Shown: positions 17,177 to 26,681, numbered from the stretch's first letter. The stretch is 64,000 bases of DNA from an uncultured Paracoccaceae bacterium (GCA_947493335.1 CANLQO010000001.1:62001-126000), one strand, 5' to 3'. Numbers and translations: made by a program. Notes: generated from the sequence alone by a model not told the origin.

Positions 17177-17205
17177 AGATTGTCACGCTAGAGTGACATC
17201 GTCAA
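17177..17205 (-). promoter_or_regulatory. puc promoter with PpsR/CrtJ palindrome at 17181-17198
   Basis: TGTCACGCTAGAGTGACA (17181-17198) fits the PpsR/CrtJ operator TGT-N12-ACA and the stricter TGTC-N10-GACA. On the - strand a TTGACG -35 (17200-17205) and a weak CAATCT -10 (17177-17182), 17 bases apart, bracket it, so bound repressor would occlude RNA polymerase. PpsR represses pigment and antenna genes under oxygen and light in Rhodobacteraceae. The palindrome is certain; the promoter boxes are tentative. Confidence 0.75.
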
Positions 17206-17624
17206 CGTAAATTCAAGTTGACACATGCGTTTGAGTTGAATTGGGGTTGCGGCAACGCCCTTGTTTCTATGGCTCAATTCTCTTTCTGCCGTGATCTGGC
17301 GCAGGAGGAGGCGCAGGCAGGCAATCCAAAAGTTGTGCGCTTTCAGCGCGTTAGGTGCGGCGGGATGTCGCACCCTCATACCAACACCGAAGCCCAAATC
17401 CCGGGGCGGTTTGTGGTGACTTGCCGCAACAGTAGCGCTGGCGAGGCGGGGATAATTTGTGCGGGTTGGCGGATCGTAACAGGGAAATTCATGGCCTTGG
17501 AGAATCATCGAGACTTACGACAGGCGGTTGGTGCCGTTCTGCCAGATCGGTGCCACCGTCGGTGTCCCGAGGCTTCCATGGTGTCAATTAAGGCGCGTCA
17601 GGTCAGAGATTAAGGTGCAGCTCT
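17206..17624. other. Intergenic region upstream of puc, no gene seen
   Basis: About 420 bases with no convincing coding sequence. A GTCAA/TTGAC inverted repeat (12 bases apart, 17201-17222) abuts the puc promoter and could be a second regulator site. Nothing else stood out. Confidence 0.4.
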
Positions 17625-18425
17625 TTACGTTTCCTCGCGGCCCATGATCTCTTCTTCCATGTCCCAGATCATGCCGAGGATTTCCTCTCGGATCACAGAG
17701 AAACTGGGATCCTTTTTGACCTCTCGCAGGTCCTGTCCGACGCCCATGTCCGCAAATGGCAGGTTGTACTCCTGGCGAATCCGGCCGGGGCGCGGGGCCA
17801 TGACGATCAGCCGCTCACCCAAAAGCAGCGCCTCTTCAACCGAATGGGTGATCAGAATGATCGTCTTACCGGTCTCTTTCCATAGTTTGAGCACGAGTCC
17901 TTGCATCTTTTCGCGGGTCAGCGCGTCAAGCGCGCCCAAAGGCTCATCCATCAGGATCACGTCGGGGTCATTTGCCAGACATCGCGCCAAGGCGACGCGC
18001 TGCTGCATGCCGCCCGACAGTTCATAGACCGCCTTTTCCTTGAAGTCCCTGAGGCCCACGATATCTAGCAAATGGTCAACTTCATAAGCATATTTATTGG
18101 CTTTCTGGCCCTTCATGCGGGGGCCAAAGCTGACGTTGTCCCGCACGCTCATCCATTCGAACAGGGCACCTTGCTGGAACACCATGCCGCGTTCGGCGTC
18201 CGGGCCAAGAACCTGATGGCCATTCAGTTCGATCTTGCCTTCGGTGGGGGCCAAAAAACCCGCGACGATGTTCAACAACGTGGTTTTGCCGCATCCCGAT
18301 GGCCCCAGAACGGACATCAATTCGCCCGCCTTCAGATCAAGCGATACGTCCTTAAGCGCCTGCACGGATGACCCGTTTGGCAAGTCAAATCGCATGGATA
18401 CATTGCTGATCGTTAACCCGGACAT
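17625..18425 (-). CDS. ABC transporter ATPase, nitrate/taurine (NitT/TauT) type, orphan
   Basis: A 266-aa nucleotide-binding protein with Walker A GPSGCGKTT, Q-loop VFQQGALFEW, signature LSGGMQQRVALARCL, Walker B VILMDEPLGALD, and switch His in ITHSVEEAL. The Q-loop WMSV stretch and the spacing match ATPases of the SsuB/TauB/NrtD family, which power uptake of sulfonates, taurine, nitrate or pyrimidine precursors. No permease or binding protein is adjacent: puc lies downstream and a divergent membrane protein upstream. The substrate therefore cannot be stated. The C-terminal 45 residues are acidic and helical. Confidence 0.88.
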   Translation of the reverse strand: MSGLTISNVSMRFDLPNGSSVQALKDVSLDLKAGELMSVLGPSGCGKTTLLNIVAGFLAPTEGKIELNGHQVLGPDAERGMVFQQGALFEWMSVRDNVSFGPRMKGQKANKYAYEVDHLLDIVGLRDFKEKAVYELSGGMQQRVALARCLANDPDVILMDEPLGALDALTREKMQGLVLKLWKETGKTIILITHSVEEALLLGERLIVMAPRPGRIRQEYNLPFADMGVGQDLREVKKDPSFSVIREEILGMIWDMEEEIMGREET

Positions 18426-18668
18426 CTGGTCCCTTCAGAAATTCAAGTCGGCGGTTCTGATCACGGCTTAGCATGTTTTTTGTGAATGTGAGGTGTGAAT
18501 GTCAGACGCTTACGAAAGAAGTCCGATCGCCCGCCTTCTGCGTCACAAGATGAATGGGTGCCGCAATGCGACAGAACAGGCGCGTTGATGCTGGTCACCC
18601 GCGCATTGTGCCGCAGGAGAGTGCAGATTAAGTTGCGCCCACCGGGGTCGTTGGAAAGAGGCGCTGAC

Positions 18669-19919
18669 GTGAACAAAACGACGATCACCGTGCTCAGCGT
18701 GCAATTGGCCGGCATGGGTCTGCTTTGGATACCGCTGCTGCAACTGGGTGGCACAAGGATTGAGGTTTCAAACCTTGCCTCGCTGTTTGTGATTGCATCC
18801 ATGCCGCTGGTCGCCCTGCCGCATCTGCGCTTTCCACCGGTCATTGCGCTGCTGTATGTCAGTCTTTTTGGCCTTTTTGCCGCTTTCGCATTGCATGGGG
18901 GTGAGGGGCTGTCGCGTCTGGTGATGGCGGTGGTTTCCACCACCGCGGCCCTTGGTCTGGCCAACCTCAAGGGACTGACCCGCGCGACGCTCGCCCGCGC
19001 TTTGGTCATCGCTTATCCGGTCTTTTGGGCATTCTTCTGGCTGTCCGCGCAATTGGCCGGGCAAGATCTGTTGGGCGGAACGCTGGACTATCTGCAAACA
19101 CTCAACCGGTCTGTATTTGTGTTTCAGGTGCTGCGGCCAACATTCAACGCCTATGTCACAACCGGTGACGTGACCTATGTGGCAAGTACGCTCAACGGTT
19201 TGTCCGGGGCCTTCCTTGTCTTTTTCATCCTGAGCCTCGCCTGCTGGCCACAAGGCTGGGGCGTCAAGGTCGTTTGCATCACGGCGTTCGTGACGATTTT
19301 CGTGCTTTTCTCCAGCTCCAGTGTCTTACCTTTGGCCGTGATCTGCGTGCTTGCGGCGATTGTCTGGATACGGCAGGCCCGATCCAAGGTAGGGCCGGTG
19401 CTTGTTGTAGGGCTGATCGTGTTGGGGCTTGTTGCCCTGTCAGGGGACCTTTTGGCCTATCTGGCGCTCAATATCGCTAACGATCAGGGCAGCCGCGCCG
19501 CGCGGGTCAGCCAATATTTGGGCAGCATTGATCTGATCAACGCCAGTTTTGGTTTCGGCCACGGCTACATCAGTATTGAGGGGCACAACATCCACAACTT
19601 CCTGCTGTTTTCGACCGTGAGCGGTGGCATTCTGTTGGGGCTGATCGTCTTTTGGGTGATGGCGCTTGTCGGATGGACCTCTGCGCGCGCGGGATGGCGG
19701 TATCTTGTGCAGGGTCAATGGCAGGATCTGGCGATCTGCGGACTGATGCTGTTTTTTCTGGTGCGGCTGTCGGCGGGCGGGGCAGGGGGGATGCCCGCTG
19801 GTCCGGGCGCTGTGGCCTTGGGACTGGCCTGCCTTATCGCGGCCGACCGTCAACCAGCCTTGCCTAGCAGGGGCCTTAAAAATCCACCGTCACGCCGGGC
19901 AGATTCAGTTCCCGGATAA
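18669..19919 (+). CDS. O-antigen ligase / polymerase-like membrane protein
   Basis: I start at the GTG at 18669 (416 aa) because AAAGAGG lies 7 bases upstream and the hydrophobic sequence begins right after; the frame is open further upstream but looks non-coding. About ten to eleven hydrophobic segments are present. Near the C-terminus, GFGHGYISIEGHNIHNFLL followed by GG resembles the HN...G loop of O-antigen ligases and Wzy-type polymerases, which move or join polysaccharide at the periplasmic face. Its 3' end overlaps the convergent mipZ by 44 bases. No other polysaccharide gene is adjacent, so the product remains a family-level guess. Confidence 0.6.
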   Translation: MNKTTITVLSVQLAGMGLLWIPLLQLGGTRIEVSNLASLFVIASMPLVALPHLRFPPVIALLYVSLFGLFAAFALHGGEGLSRLVMAVVSTTAALGLANLKGLTRATLARALVIAYPVFWAFFWLSAQLAGQDLLGGTLDYLQTLNRSVFVFQVLRPTFNAYVTTGDVTYVASTLNGLSGAFLVFFILSLACWPQGWGVKVVCITAFVTIFVLFSSSSVLPLAVICVLAAIVWIRQARSKVGPVLVVGLIVLGLVALSGDLLAYLALNIANDQGSRAARVSQYLGSIDLINASFGFGHGYISIEGHNIHNFLLFSTVSGGILLGLIVFWVMALVGWTSARAGWRYLVQGQWQDLAICGLMLFFLVRLSAGGAGGMPAGPGAVALGLACLIAADRQPALPSRGLKNPPSRRADSVPG

Positions 19920-20685
19920 GCTCTCGCAATTCGTTGCGGGCCGCAACGTTCGAGATATTCAGTCCCTTGACCCCGATATCGCGCAGATCAAGCAAGGTCA
20001 GCCCGCGCGGGAAAAGCTCCCGAAAGATCACCCGCTCGTTAAAGCCCGGTGCCGTGCGGAACCCGATCCGTCGGGCCAGCTTGGCGATGACGCGGGCCAT
20101 CTTTTCCTTGTTGACCATCGCTTGTGCGCCCATCCGGTTGCGCACAACGATCCAGTCGATGGGGCTTAGCCCTGCCTGCGCGCGCAACTGTCGTGCGTTC
20201 CAGACCATCTCGGAATAGACGCTGGGGCCGGTGATGTTTTCACCCTCGGTGTCCACATGCGCCAGCAAGTCAAAATCGATGAAAGAGTCATTAAGTGGCG
20301 TGATCAACGTATCGGCCAGCGAATGCGCGACCTGCGACAGGCGCGTGTGGCTGCCGGGGCAGTCAATCAAGATGAAATCACAATCCGGCTCCAGCCCGGC
20401 AACCGCCATGCTGAGCCGGTGGTCATAGACGTTGACGCCGGGGGCAAGGCTGTCCTTGTCGATCTCGGGCAGATCGACGTAGCCGGGCGTGGGTAGGTTC
20501 AACCCTTCCTTTTGCATAAACGCCAGCCGGTTCTTGATGTAACGCCCCATGGTCTTTTGCCGCAGGTCCAGATCTAGCGTGCCGACCTTGTGGCCCATCC
20601 GAGCAAGCGCTGTTGCCACGTGCATTGCCACGGTTGATTTACCCGCGCCGCCCTTTTCGTTGCCCACGACGATGATATGCGCCAC
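19876..20685 (-). CDS. mipZ: Division-plane positioning ATPase MipZ
   Basis: A 269-aa ParA/MinD-type ATPase with a GTG start. The deviant Walker A is GNEKGGAGKST, followed by LDLDLRQKTMGRYIKNR, a stretch typical of alphaproteobacterial MipZ, and the A' motif ILIDCPG. MipZ binds polar ParB, forms gradients from the poles and inhibits FtsZ assembly, placing the septum at midcell. A ParA partition protein is the alternative, but the DLRQ(K/R)T...NR region and single-gene context favour MipZ. A CGCCAC/GTGGCG hairpin lies in its 5' leader. Confidence 0.88.
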   Translation of the reverse strand: MAHIIVVGNEKGGAGKSTVAMHVATALARMGHKVGTLDLDLRQKTMGRYIKNRLAFMQKEGLNLPTPGYVDLPEIDKDSLAPGVNVYDHRLSMAVAGLEPDCDFILIDCPGSHTRLSQVAHSLADTLITPLNDSFIDFDLLAHVDTEGENITGPSVYSEMVWNARQLRAQAGLSPIDWIVVRNRMGAQAMVNKEKMARVIAKLARRIGFRTAPGFNERVIFRELFPRGLTLLDLRDIGVKGLNISNVAARNELRELIRELNLPGVTVDF

Positions 20686-20993
20686 TGCTATGCCCCTTAT
20701 CGGATTTTGTCGCCACTATATGTGGCGGCGCGAGGCAGGGAAAGCGGATGCGACACCACCGGCCCGCTTTTTTCTGCGACCTTGACAGAAGCGCCACAAA
20801 GGCCCATGTGCTGGCCTAACCGGGATGCGCCCTGCCGCGTGAGCAGAGCGTTGAAAGAACGCCAAGCGCCCCGATGACTGGTTCCCAAATTCACGCAGGG
20901 GGTCCGATGCCTTGAACGGCGTCACCACTGCAACGGGCGCATCTTGCGCCTCTGAACCCATTTGCGCGGGGATATCCCGCCGGAAAGAACGAC
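20686..20993. other. Divergent intergenic region between mipZ and the helicase gene
   Basis: 308 bases with no supported gene. A perfect 6-bp inverted repeat (CGCCAC, TATAT, GTGGCG; 20711-20727) lies 26 bases upstream of the mipZ start and could be a leader hairpin or operator. A GGAAAG ribosome-binding site precedes the helicase ATG. Confidence 0.4.
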
Positions 20994-22304
20994 ATGGACT
21001 TTGATATGCTGGGCCTTGCGCCCCGTCTTGTGGCGAAACTCGCCGAACAAGGCATTACCGACCCGACACCGATTCAGAAACAGGCCATCCCACATGCGAT
21101 GCAGGGCCGCGACGTCATGGGCCTTGCCCAGACCGGCACCGGCAAAACCGCCGCCTTTGGCCTGCCGATGATCGATGCGCTGATCAAGGCAGGGACCAAA
21201 CCTGCCCCCAAAACCGCGCGCGGGCTGATCCTTGCGCCGACACGCGAACTGGCCAAGCAGATTGCCGACAACCTGACCGCCTATACCAAGGGCAGCCACC
21301 TGAAAGTGGCACTTGTGGTGGGTGGCGCGGGCATCGTTGCCCAAACTAAGCGGCTGCAAGGCGGCGTGGACCTGCTTGTTGCGACCCCGGGCCGTCTCAT
21401 TGACCTGTTGGATCGCAAGGCCGTGCGCCTGAATGAGACGATTTATCTGGTGCTGGACGAGGCGGACCAGATGCTCGACATGGGGTTCATCCATGCCCTG
21501 CGCCAGATCGCGCCTTTGTTGGCCGCAGAGCGCCAGACAATGATGTTTTCCGCCACAATGCCGAAGCTGATGAGCGAACTGGCCGAAACCTACCTCAAGA
21601 ACCCCGTGCGCGTGCAGGTCAACCCGCCGGGCCAGGCGGTGAAGAAGATCGAGCAATCAGTTCATTTTGTGGCCCAGGCCGCAAAGTTCGATCTGCTGGT
21701 CGAGCTTCTGGATGCACATCGCGACGAAATCGCCATTGTTTTTGGCCGCACCAAGCACGGTTGCGAGAAGATCTACCGCATGCTGGACAAGAAAGGGTTT
21801 GCAGCCGCTTCGATCCACGGCAACAAATCCCAAGGTCAGCGCGAGCGCGCGCTAGAGGCCTTCAAGACCGGCAAGGTGCGCGTGCTGGTCGCCACCGATG
21901 TGGCGGCGCGTGGCCTCGATATTCCCGGCGTGGCGTTTGTCTACAACTACGATCTGCCCAACGTGGCTGAAAACTACGTCCACCGCATCGGCCGTACTGC
22001 GCGTGCTGGGGCTGATGGCAAGGCTGTGGCGCTTGTCGCGCCCGATGAGATGATCGAGTTGCAGGACATCGAAAAGGCGATGAAGGACAGCATTCCCGTC
22101 GCCTCTGGTCGTCCGTGGGAGATCCAGCCGGGTCAGAAGAAGCGGCCCAACGGCGGCGGCAACCGTGGTCGAGGTCGTGGTGGCCCCGGTGGCGGTAGTG
22201 GCAAGCCTAAACAGCAGAACAAGCCCGGCCATACTAATGCCAAACCCGGTGGCGGTCAGCGTAGGCGCAGACGGCGTGGCGGCGGCAGCCACAAGGCGGC
22301 CTGA
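20994..22304 (+). CDS. rhlE: DEAD-box RNA helicase, RhlE-like
   Basis: A 436-aa helicase with the full motif set: Q motif (GITDPTPIQKQAIP), motif I AQTGTGKT, Ia PTRELA, Ib TPGR, motif II DEAD, motif III SAT, motif V ATDVAARGLDIP and motif VI HRIGRTAR. The last 55 residues are a Gly/Arg/Lys-rich RNA-binding tail (GRGRGG, RRRRRRGGG). DEAD-box enzymes of this type unwind RNA in ribosome assembly and mRNA decay, especially in the cold. It stands alone between mipZ (divergent) and a convergent dehalogenase gene. Confidence 0.9.
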   Translation: MDFDMLGLAPRLVAKLAEQGITDPTPIQKQAIPHAMQGRDVMGLAQTGTGKTAAFGLPMIDALIKAGTKPAPKTARGLILAPTRELAKQIADNLTAYTKGSHLKVALVVGGAGIVAQTKRLQGGVDLLVATPGRLIDLLDRKAVRLNETIYLVLDEADQMLDMGFIHALRQIAPLLAAERQTMMFSATMPKLMSELAETYLKNPVRVQVNPPGQAVKKIEQSVHFVAQAAKFDLLVELLDAHRDEIAIVFGRTKHGCEKIYRMLDKKGFAAASIHGNKSQGQRERALEAFKTGKVRVLVATDVAARGLDIPGVAFVYNYDLPNVAENYVHRIGRTARAGADGKAVALVAPDEMIELQDIEKAMKDSIPVASGRPWEIQPGQKKRPNGGGNRGRGRGGPGGGSGKPKQQNKPGHTNAKPGGGQRRRRRRGGGSHKAA

Positions 22305-22321
22305 CGGGTCTTTGTGTGGGC

Positions 22322-23230
22322 CTAGCCCTCTTCCCAAGCGGCCAATGCGGCGCGGGCAACTTCCGCGCCGTGCAATTCCTGTATGAAATGACCGGCATCC
22401 GGTAAGACAAGTGGCGGGCGTGTCATGCCAAGGATACTGTGCATCCGCTCCATTAGGCGCGGGGTAATCAGTAGATCCGCTGCGCCAACGGCCATGAAAC
22501 TATCCCCGCGCCAATCTTTGGCCCACCATCCGGCCGCGCGGCGAGACACCTCGACGCCTTCCATGTCCGGTTCTGTCATCACCAGAAATGGAAAGCGGCG
22601 CACGCCTGCGCGGTAGCGGGCATCGGGGAAGGGTGCGGCATAGGCCTTGGCCGCGGCGTCGGATATGCCCGGAATGTATCTGTGAAAAAGGGCAGCAATA
22701 TCATAGTCGGGCTTTCGCTTGTGAAAGTCGCGCCAGGCGTCAAAGCCTTCGCTGCTTCCGCCACCCAGCGCCAGAACCGTGTTCATGACCAGAAGCCGGT
22801 CAAACCGATCTGCCATGTCCTGCGGGATCGTCAGCCCCAACAGTCCGCCCCAGTCCTGCACCACAAGCGTGACCTTTTTCAGGTCCAGCTTATCGATGAA
22901 GGCCATCAGGCTTTGCCGGTGAAAGTCAAAGGTATAGATTTCATCTGCCACGGGTTTGTCTGACCGGCCAAAACCAAAAAGGTCAGGTGCCACAACCCGC
23001 GCGCCGGTTGCCAGGAAGACCGGGATCATATGGCGGTAAAGAAAGCTCCAGGATGGTTGGCCGTGCAGGCAAAGAAAGACCCGATCCGCATCGCGCGGCC
23101 CTTCGTCAATATAGGCCATGCGCAACCCGTCATAGCCCGCAAGTCTGTCTTGATAATGCGGCGTCCATGGAAAATCGGGCAGATTTGCAAAGCTGTCCTC
23201 TGGTGTCCGCATGGCTTCGATCTGCGACAT
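22322..23230 (-). CDS. Haloalkane dehalogenase
   Basis: A 302-aa alpha/beta hydrolase starting at the ATG at 23230 (MSQIEAMRTPEDSF), the usual N-terminus of the family; an upstream in-frame ATG would add 15 unlikely residues. HGQPSWSFLYR holds the oxyanion region, VVQDWGG gives the nucleophile Asp followed by the halide-binding Trp, and DAGHFIQE gives the catalytic His. These enzymes hydrolyse carbon-halogen bonds of haloalkanes to alcohols. Epoxide hydrolases share the fold and the DWG motif, but the HGQPSWSFLYR and RTPEDSFANLPDFP blocks point to dehalogenase. Confidence 0.85.
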   Translation of the reverse strand: MSQIEAMRTPEDSFANLPDFPWTPHYQDRLAGYDGLRMAYIDEGPRDADRVFLCLHGQPSWSFLYRHMIPVFLATGARVVAPDLFGFGRSDKPVADEIYTFDFHRQSLMAFIDKLDLKKVTLVVQDWGGLLGLTIPQDMADRFDRLLVMNTVLALGGGSSEGFDAWRDFHKRKPDYDIAALFHRYIPGISDAAAKAYAAPFPDARYRAGVRRFPFLVMTEPDMEGVEVSRRAAGWWAKDWRGDSFMAVGAADLLITPRLMERMHSILGMTRPPLVLPDAGHFIQELHGAEVARAALAAWEEG

Positions 23231-23325
23231 GGCTGCGACCCCTTCGCTCGCGTGGCGATTGACCCAAATGTGCATGCATGTGCCATTTGGCGCAAGTTGG
23301 CGCGGTTTTTTTGGTTTGAACTGGC

Positions 23326-24207
23326 CTAGCTGTCATCCTTGAGCAGCAGATATAGCGCTGCAACCGTCAGCACGACGCCACCAAGCACCAATGCGGGCGG
23401 CATGGACCCACCCAATGCCAATTGCCAAACGATGACCCAACTCGGGGTCAGATAGGTGTAAGCCATGACCTTGGCGCTGGGTATCTTAAGCGCTGCAAAT
23501 TGCAGCAGGGTGAAAGTGGCGGCACTTGCAAAGATCGCAGTGTAAAGAATGGTCAGCCAAACGAGCCCGGACAGATTGGCCCAGTCCGTTGCCTGTATGG
23601 CGGGCCAGCCGTAAACCGTCAGCATAATGGCCCCTGCCAGCAAGGTGCCAAAGGAAAAGACGATGGCGGGTTCGCCCCGGTTCAGTCTCGCGACCAAGGG
23701 CGTATAGAATGCGTGTGCGACGCATCCCAGAAAATAGATCGCCTCGCCTCGCCCCACGTCAAAACGCAAAAAGGCCGATATATCGGCGCGGAAAATAACC
23801 CAAAGTGCGCCAGTTGCCCCGATCGCGAGCGCGGCAGCCATACGCCCCGTCAGCCGTTGCCGCAGTAAGAGCCAGCCAAACCCCGCTGACAAGATCGGTG
23901 TCAGGGTGAAGACCGCTGCCGCACTTACGGCAGGGGCAGTCTTGAGACCCTCGAACATCAGCACAAAATACGACGCAAGGAAAAGTGCCAGCGCAGGATA
24001 GCGCCACGGAGCGCGCGCGGCACCTTCCGGAATGCCGGTGGTGGCAAAGACGGCGACCCCCATTACGGCGCATGCCACCCAGAACCGCACGGCATTCAGT
24101 GCCACCGGTGCGATCTCGTTGGCGACAAGCACACCCAGCGCAAATGACCCCGCCACCAGCAGAGAGAACATCAGCATTGCCAGATGGCCCTGGGCCGATG
24201 GCGTCAT
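23326..24207 (-). CDS. EamA-family (DMT) exporter
   Basis: A 293-aa protein from the ATG at 24207, chosen because it overlaps the LysR stop as TGATG and the hydrophobic sequence starts directly after it. About ten hydrophobic segments form two EamA repeats; the first contains NEIAPVALNAVRFWVAC and the second includes the YLTPSWVIVWQ element. DMT exporters move small metabolites across the inner membrane; the substrate cannot be read from sequence. Coupling to the LysR gene suggests co-expression. Confidence 0.8.
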   Translation of the reverse strand: MTPSAQGHLAMLMFSLLVAGSFALGVLVANEIAPVALNAVRFWVACAVMGVAVFATTGIPEGAARAPWRYPALALFLASYFVLMFEGLKTAPAVSAAAVFTLTPILSAGFGWLLLRQRLTGRMAAALAIGATGALWVIFRADISAFLRFDVGRGEAIYFLGCVAHAFYTPLVARLNRGEPAIVFSFGTLLAGAIMLTVYGWPAIQATDWANLSGLVWLTILYTAIFASAATFTLLQFAALKIPSAKVMAYTYLTPSWVIVWQLALGGSMPPALVLGGVVLTVAALYLLLKDDS

Positions 24208-25085
24208 CAGGCGGTCCAGCCTCGGGCCTGTTCTTTGATGTAGCTCAGGAACGACTGCACCTTTGCCGTCCGATGCAGATCGACATGGGTCACAAGCCAA
24301 AGGGCTGCGGACCATTCCGGTTTGGTTGGGATGACGCGGCGCAAGGTCGGATAGTCGGTCAGTTCGTTTTCTGGCACAAAGCCGATCCCGGCACCGGCCA
24401 CGACTGCGTCCCGCAAAACCCGCATATCTGTGGCCCGAAAGATGATCTTTTCACGCGGCACGGCGCCCGAAAGCCAACGGTAGAATGGCGCGCGGCTTTC
24501 GGCAGAATCGTGGCCGACGAAGTGAAAGTTTTTCAGATCGTCTTCATCTTTGGGTGTTCCGTGTTTGGCCAGGTAGGCCTCGCTCGCCACAAGTGCGATG
24601 CCTTGATTGACAAGGCTTTGGACCACGTTGTCAGGCTGCTCTGGCCGGGTGCCCGCGCGGATCGCGACATGTGCCTCGCCATATTCCAGCCGAAACAAGC
24701 GGTCCCCGGTCAGAAAGCGGACTGTGACTTCCGGATGCGCGGCCTGATAGCCCGCCAAAACCGGCACGATGAGTGAGGAGAGCGTGCCAAGTGAGGTGAT
24801 CAAAAGCTCGCCCCCGACGCCTGCGCCTTGCCCCTTGATCCGGCCCGCCAGTTGCGTGAACTGGTCGTCAGTCGTCTGCGCCACACGCAGAAGGTCATCC
24901 CCCGCCTCCGTCGCGGTGTAACCACGCGCATGGCGTTGGAAAAGCTTGACGCCCAGCCGGCCCTCTAACGCGTCAATGTGGCGGATCACCGTGGCATGAT
25001 GGACGCCGAGCGCCTCTGCCGCGCCGCTGACCGTTCCGGCGCGGGCGACCTGATAGGCAGTGCGGATTTCGTCCCAACTTTCCAT
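24207..25085 (-). CDS. LysR-family transcriptional regulator
   Basis: A 292-aa protein with an N-terminal winged-helix region (residues 1-65: TVSGAAEALGVHHATVIRHIDALEGRLGVKLFQR) and a periplasmic-binding-like effector domain. It is divergent from the azoreductase gene across a 104-base gap, which holds T-rich dyads (TTTGAAAT, TTCGAAAT; 25119-25144) that could be LysR half-sites. It is translationally coupled to the EamA exporter. The likely target is the azoreductase and/or its own operon, inferred from the divergent layout typical of LysR regulators. Confidence 0.85.
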   Translation of the reverse strand: MESWDEIRTAYQVARAGTVSGAAEALGVHHATVIRHIDALEGRLGVKLFQRHARGYTATEAGDDLLRVAQTTDDQFTQLAGRIKGQGAGVGGELLITSLGTLSSLIVPVLAGYQAAHPEVTVRFLTGDRLFRLEYGEAHVAIRAGTRPEQPDNVVQSLVNQGIALVASEAYLAKHGTPKDEDDLKNFHFVGHDSAESRAPFYRWLSGAVPREKIIFRATDMRVLRDAVVAGAGIGFVPENELTDYPTLRRVIPTKPEWSAALWLVTHVDLHRTAKVQSFLSYIKEQARGWTA

Positions 25086-25189
25086 GCTTCACCCTTTGTG
25101 CATTTTAGAACAGACGTTGTTTGAAATCTGCTATTTTGTTCGAAATTGCAAGGCGCAAATAGGGTGCTCAACAACAAGGAACGTTACCA

Positions 25190-25729
25190 ATGTCCCACAT
25201 CCTCCAGATCGACGCCTCACTCTCGGGCGCGGCGTCTGTCAGCCGCCGGGCCACTGCCCAGATCGTCCGCGATCTTGACGCCGCCCATATCACCCACCGC
25301 GACCTCGCCGCGTCCCCCTTGCCTTTGATCGACACTGCCTGGACGACAGCCCGCCTTGTCGCACCAGAAGATCAGACACCTGTTGATCGTGCCAGTCTGG
25401 CCCTGTCTGACACGCTCTTGGCCGAACTGGAGGCCGCCGACACCATCGTGATCGGCCTGCCAGTCTTCAACTTCGGGATGCCTGCCAGCCTGAAGGCCTG
25501 GGTTGATCTGGTGGCCCGTCCACGGCGCAGCTTTGTTTACACGCCTGATGGTCCCAAGGGTCTTCTGACCGGTAAGCGCGCGATTATTGCGATGGCGTCG
25601 GGCGGTACTCAAATTGGCAGTCCGGGCGATTTCGCCAGCACGCATCTGACTTTCGTTCTGAATTTCCTTGGCATCACGGATGTCACGGTCGTTGACGCTG
25701 CTGATTATGCGGCGGCCCAGGCGGCCTGA
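25190..25729 (+). CDS. azoR: FMN-dependent NADH-azoreductase (flavodoxin fold)
   Basis: A 179-aa protein beginning MSHILQIDASLSG, with the family features SxSRRAT for phosphate binding, PVFNFGMPASLKAWVD (FMN isoalloxazine contact) and MASGGTQIGSPGDF. AzoR-type enzymes reduce quinones and azo dyes with NADH and protect against thiol and quinone stress. At 179 residues it is slightly shorter than the usual 200. AAGGAA lies before the ATG. The divergent LysR gene is the likely regulator. Confidence 0.87.
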   Translation: MSHILQIDASLSGAASVSRRATAQIVRDLDAAHITHRDLAASPLPLIDTAWTTARLVAPEDQTPVDRASLALSDTLLAELEAADTIVIGLPVFNFGMPASLKAWVDLVARPRRSFVYTPDGPKGLLTGKRAIIAMASGGTQIGSPGDFASTHLTFVLNFLGITDVTVVDAADYAAAQAA

Positions 25730-25769
25730 GCCATCTTGACCGGCGGACGGCTACCCCTCACAAGGGGCC

Positions 25770-26681
25770 ATGCCGTCACGCCAACAAAGATTTTGGAACC
25801 TCTACGCCCGCTACGTGCAGAAACCGGCGCTTGCCTGGGTTCGTCCGCAGTGGCTTGCACGCAAGGTCTTCAGCCTCAATGCGATGACCGCCTACAAGCA
25901 GCCGCGCGGCTTGCGTGTCACCAAGATCACATTGGGCGGTGTGCCGTCGGCCATTTGCAGCCGGACCTCCGAGGCGACGGTTGGCACGATACTTTATATC
26001 CATGGTGGTGCCTTCGTGATCGGGAACTTGCGCGGCTATCGCCACCTGATCGCAGAACTGGCGGTGCAATCGGGACAGCGGGGGGTCTATATTGACTACC
26101 GCCTCGCCCCCGAACATCCGTTCCCCGCAGCCTTGGATGACGCAGAGGCGGCCTACCGCGCACTGCTAGAGGATCCGGACACAGGACCAATCACACTTGT
26201 CGGCGACAGCGCTGGCGGCAATCTGGTGTTGGCGCTGGTGCTCCGGCTCAAGCGGCTTGGCCTGCCGTTGCCGCTGGCATGCGCCTGCATGTCACCGGGG
26301 ACTGACCTGCGTTTGCAGAATCCCTCTCTCGCGGCAAACCAGAAAAGTGACCTTTTGGTTCCTATGTCCTGGGGCGCGCGTGGGGTGCGGGATTATCTGG
26401 CGGGACAGGACCCTGCCACGCCCGAAATCTCACCAATTCTGGGTGATTTCGCCGGTGCGCCTCCGATTTTCATCAACGTCGACCAAACTGAAGTGCTTTA
26501 CGATGACAGCCGGCTGATGGTCGCGAATCTTAAGACCCAGGGCGTCGACGTCACATTGGTGGAAGAACGCGGCCTGCCGCATGTCTGGCACCTTAACGTC
26601 GGCCGCTCGCCCGAGGCGGATGCCTCTGTCACCCAGATTGCCCGTTTCCTGCGCGCGCATCTTGACGCCGCAGGCCACTGA
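25770..26681 (+). CDS. Alpha/beta hydrolase, hormone-sensitive-lipase family esterase
   Basis: A 303-aa esterase with the HSL oxyanion motif IHGGAFVIG, DYRLAPEHPFPAALDD, nucleophile elbow GDSAGGNL, acid residue in the EVLYDDSR region and His in LPHVWHL. These enzymes cleave short-chain acyl esters. The ATG follows CAAGGGG and lies 40 bases after the azoreductase, so co-transcription is possible. The natural substrate is unknown. Confidence 0.87.
   Translation: MPSRQQRFWNLYARYVQKPALAWVRPQWLARKVFSLNAMTAYKQPRGLRVTKITLGGVPSAICSRTSEATVGTILYIHGGAFVIGNLRGYRHLIAELAVQSGQRGVYIDYRLAPEHPFPAALDDAEAAYRALLEDPDTGPITLVGDSAGGNLVLALVLRLKRLGLPLPLACACMSPGTDLRLQNPSLAANQKSDLLVPMSWGARGVRDYLAGQDPATPEISPILGDFAGAPPIFINVDQTEVLYDDSRLMVANLKTQGVDVTLVEERGLPHVWHLNVGRSPEADASVTQIARFLRAHLDAAGH

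Noticed and set aside
17218-17613. 131-codon frame upstream of puc
   Set aside because: It is rich in Cys and Arg with no motif, and lies in the probable regulatory region.
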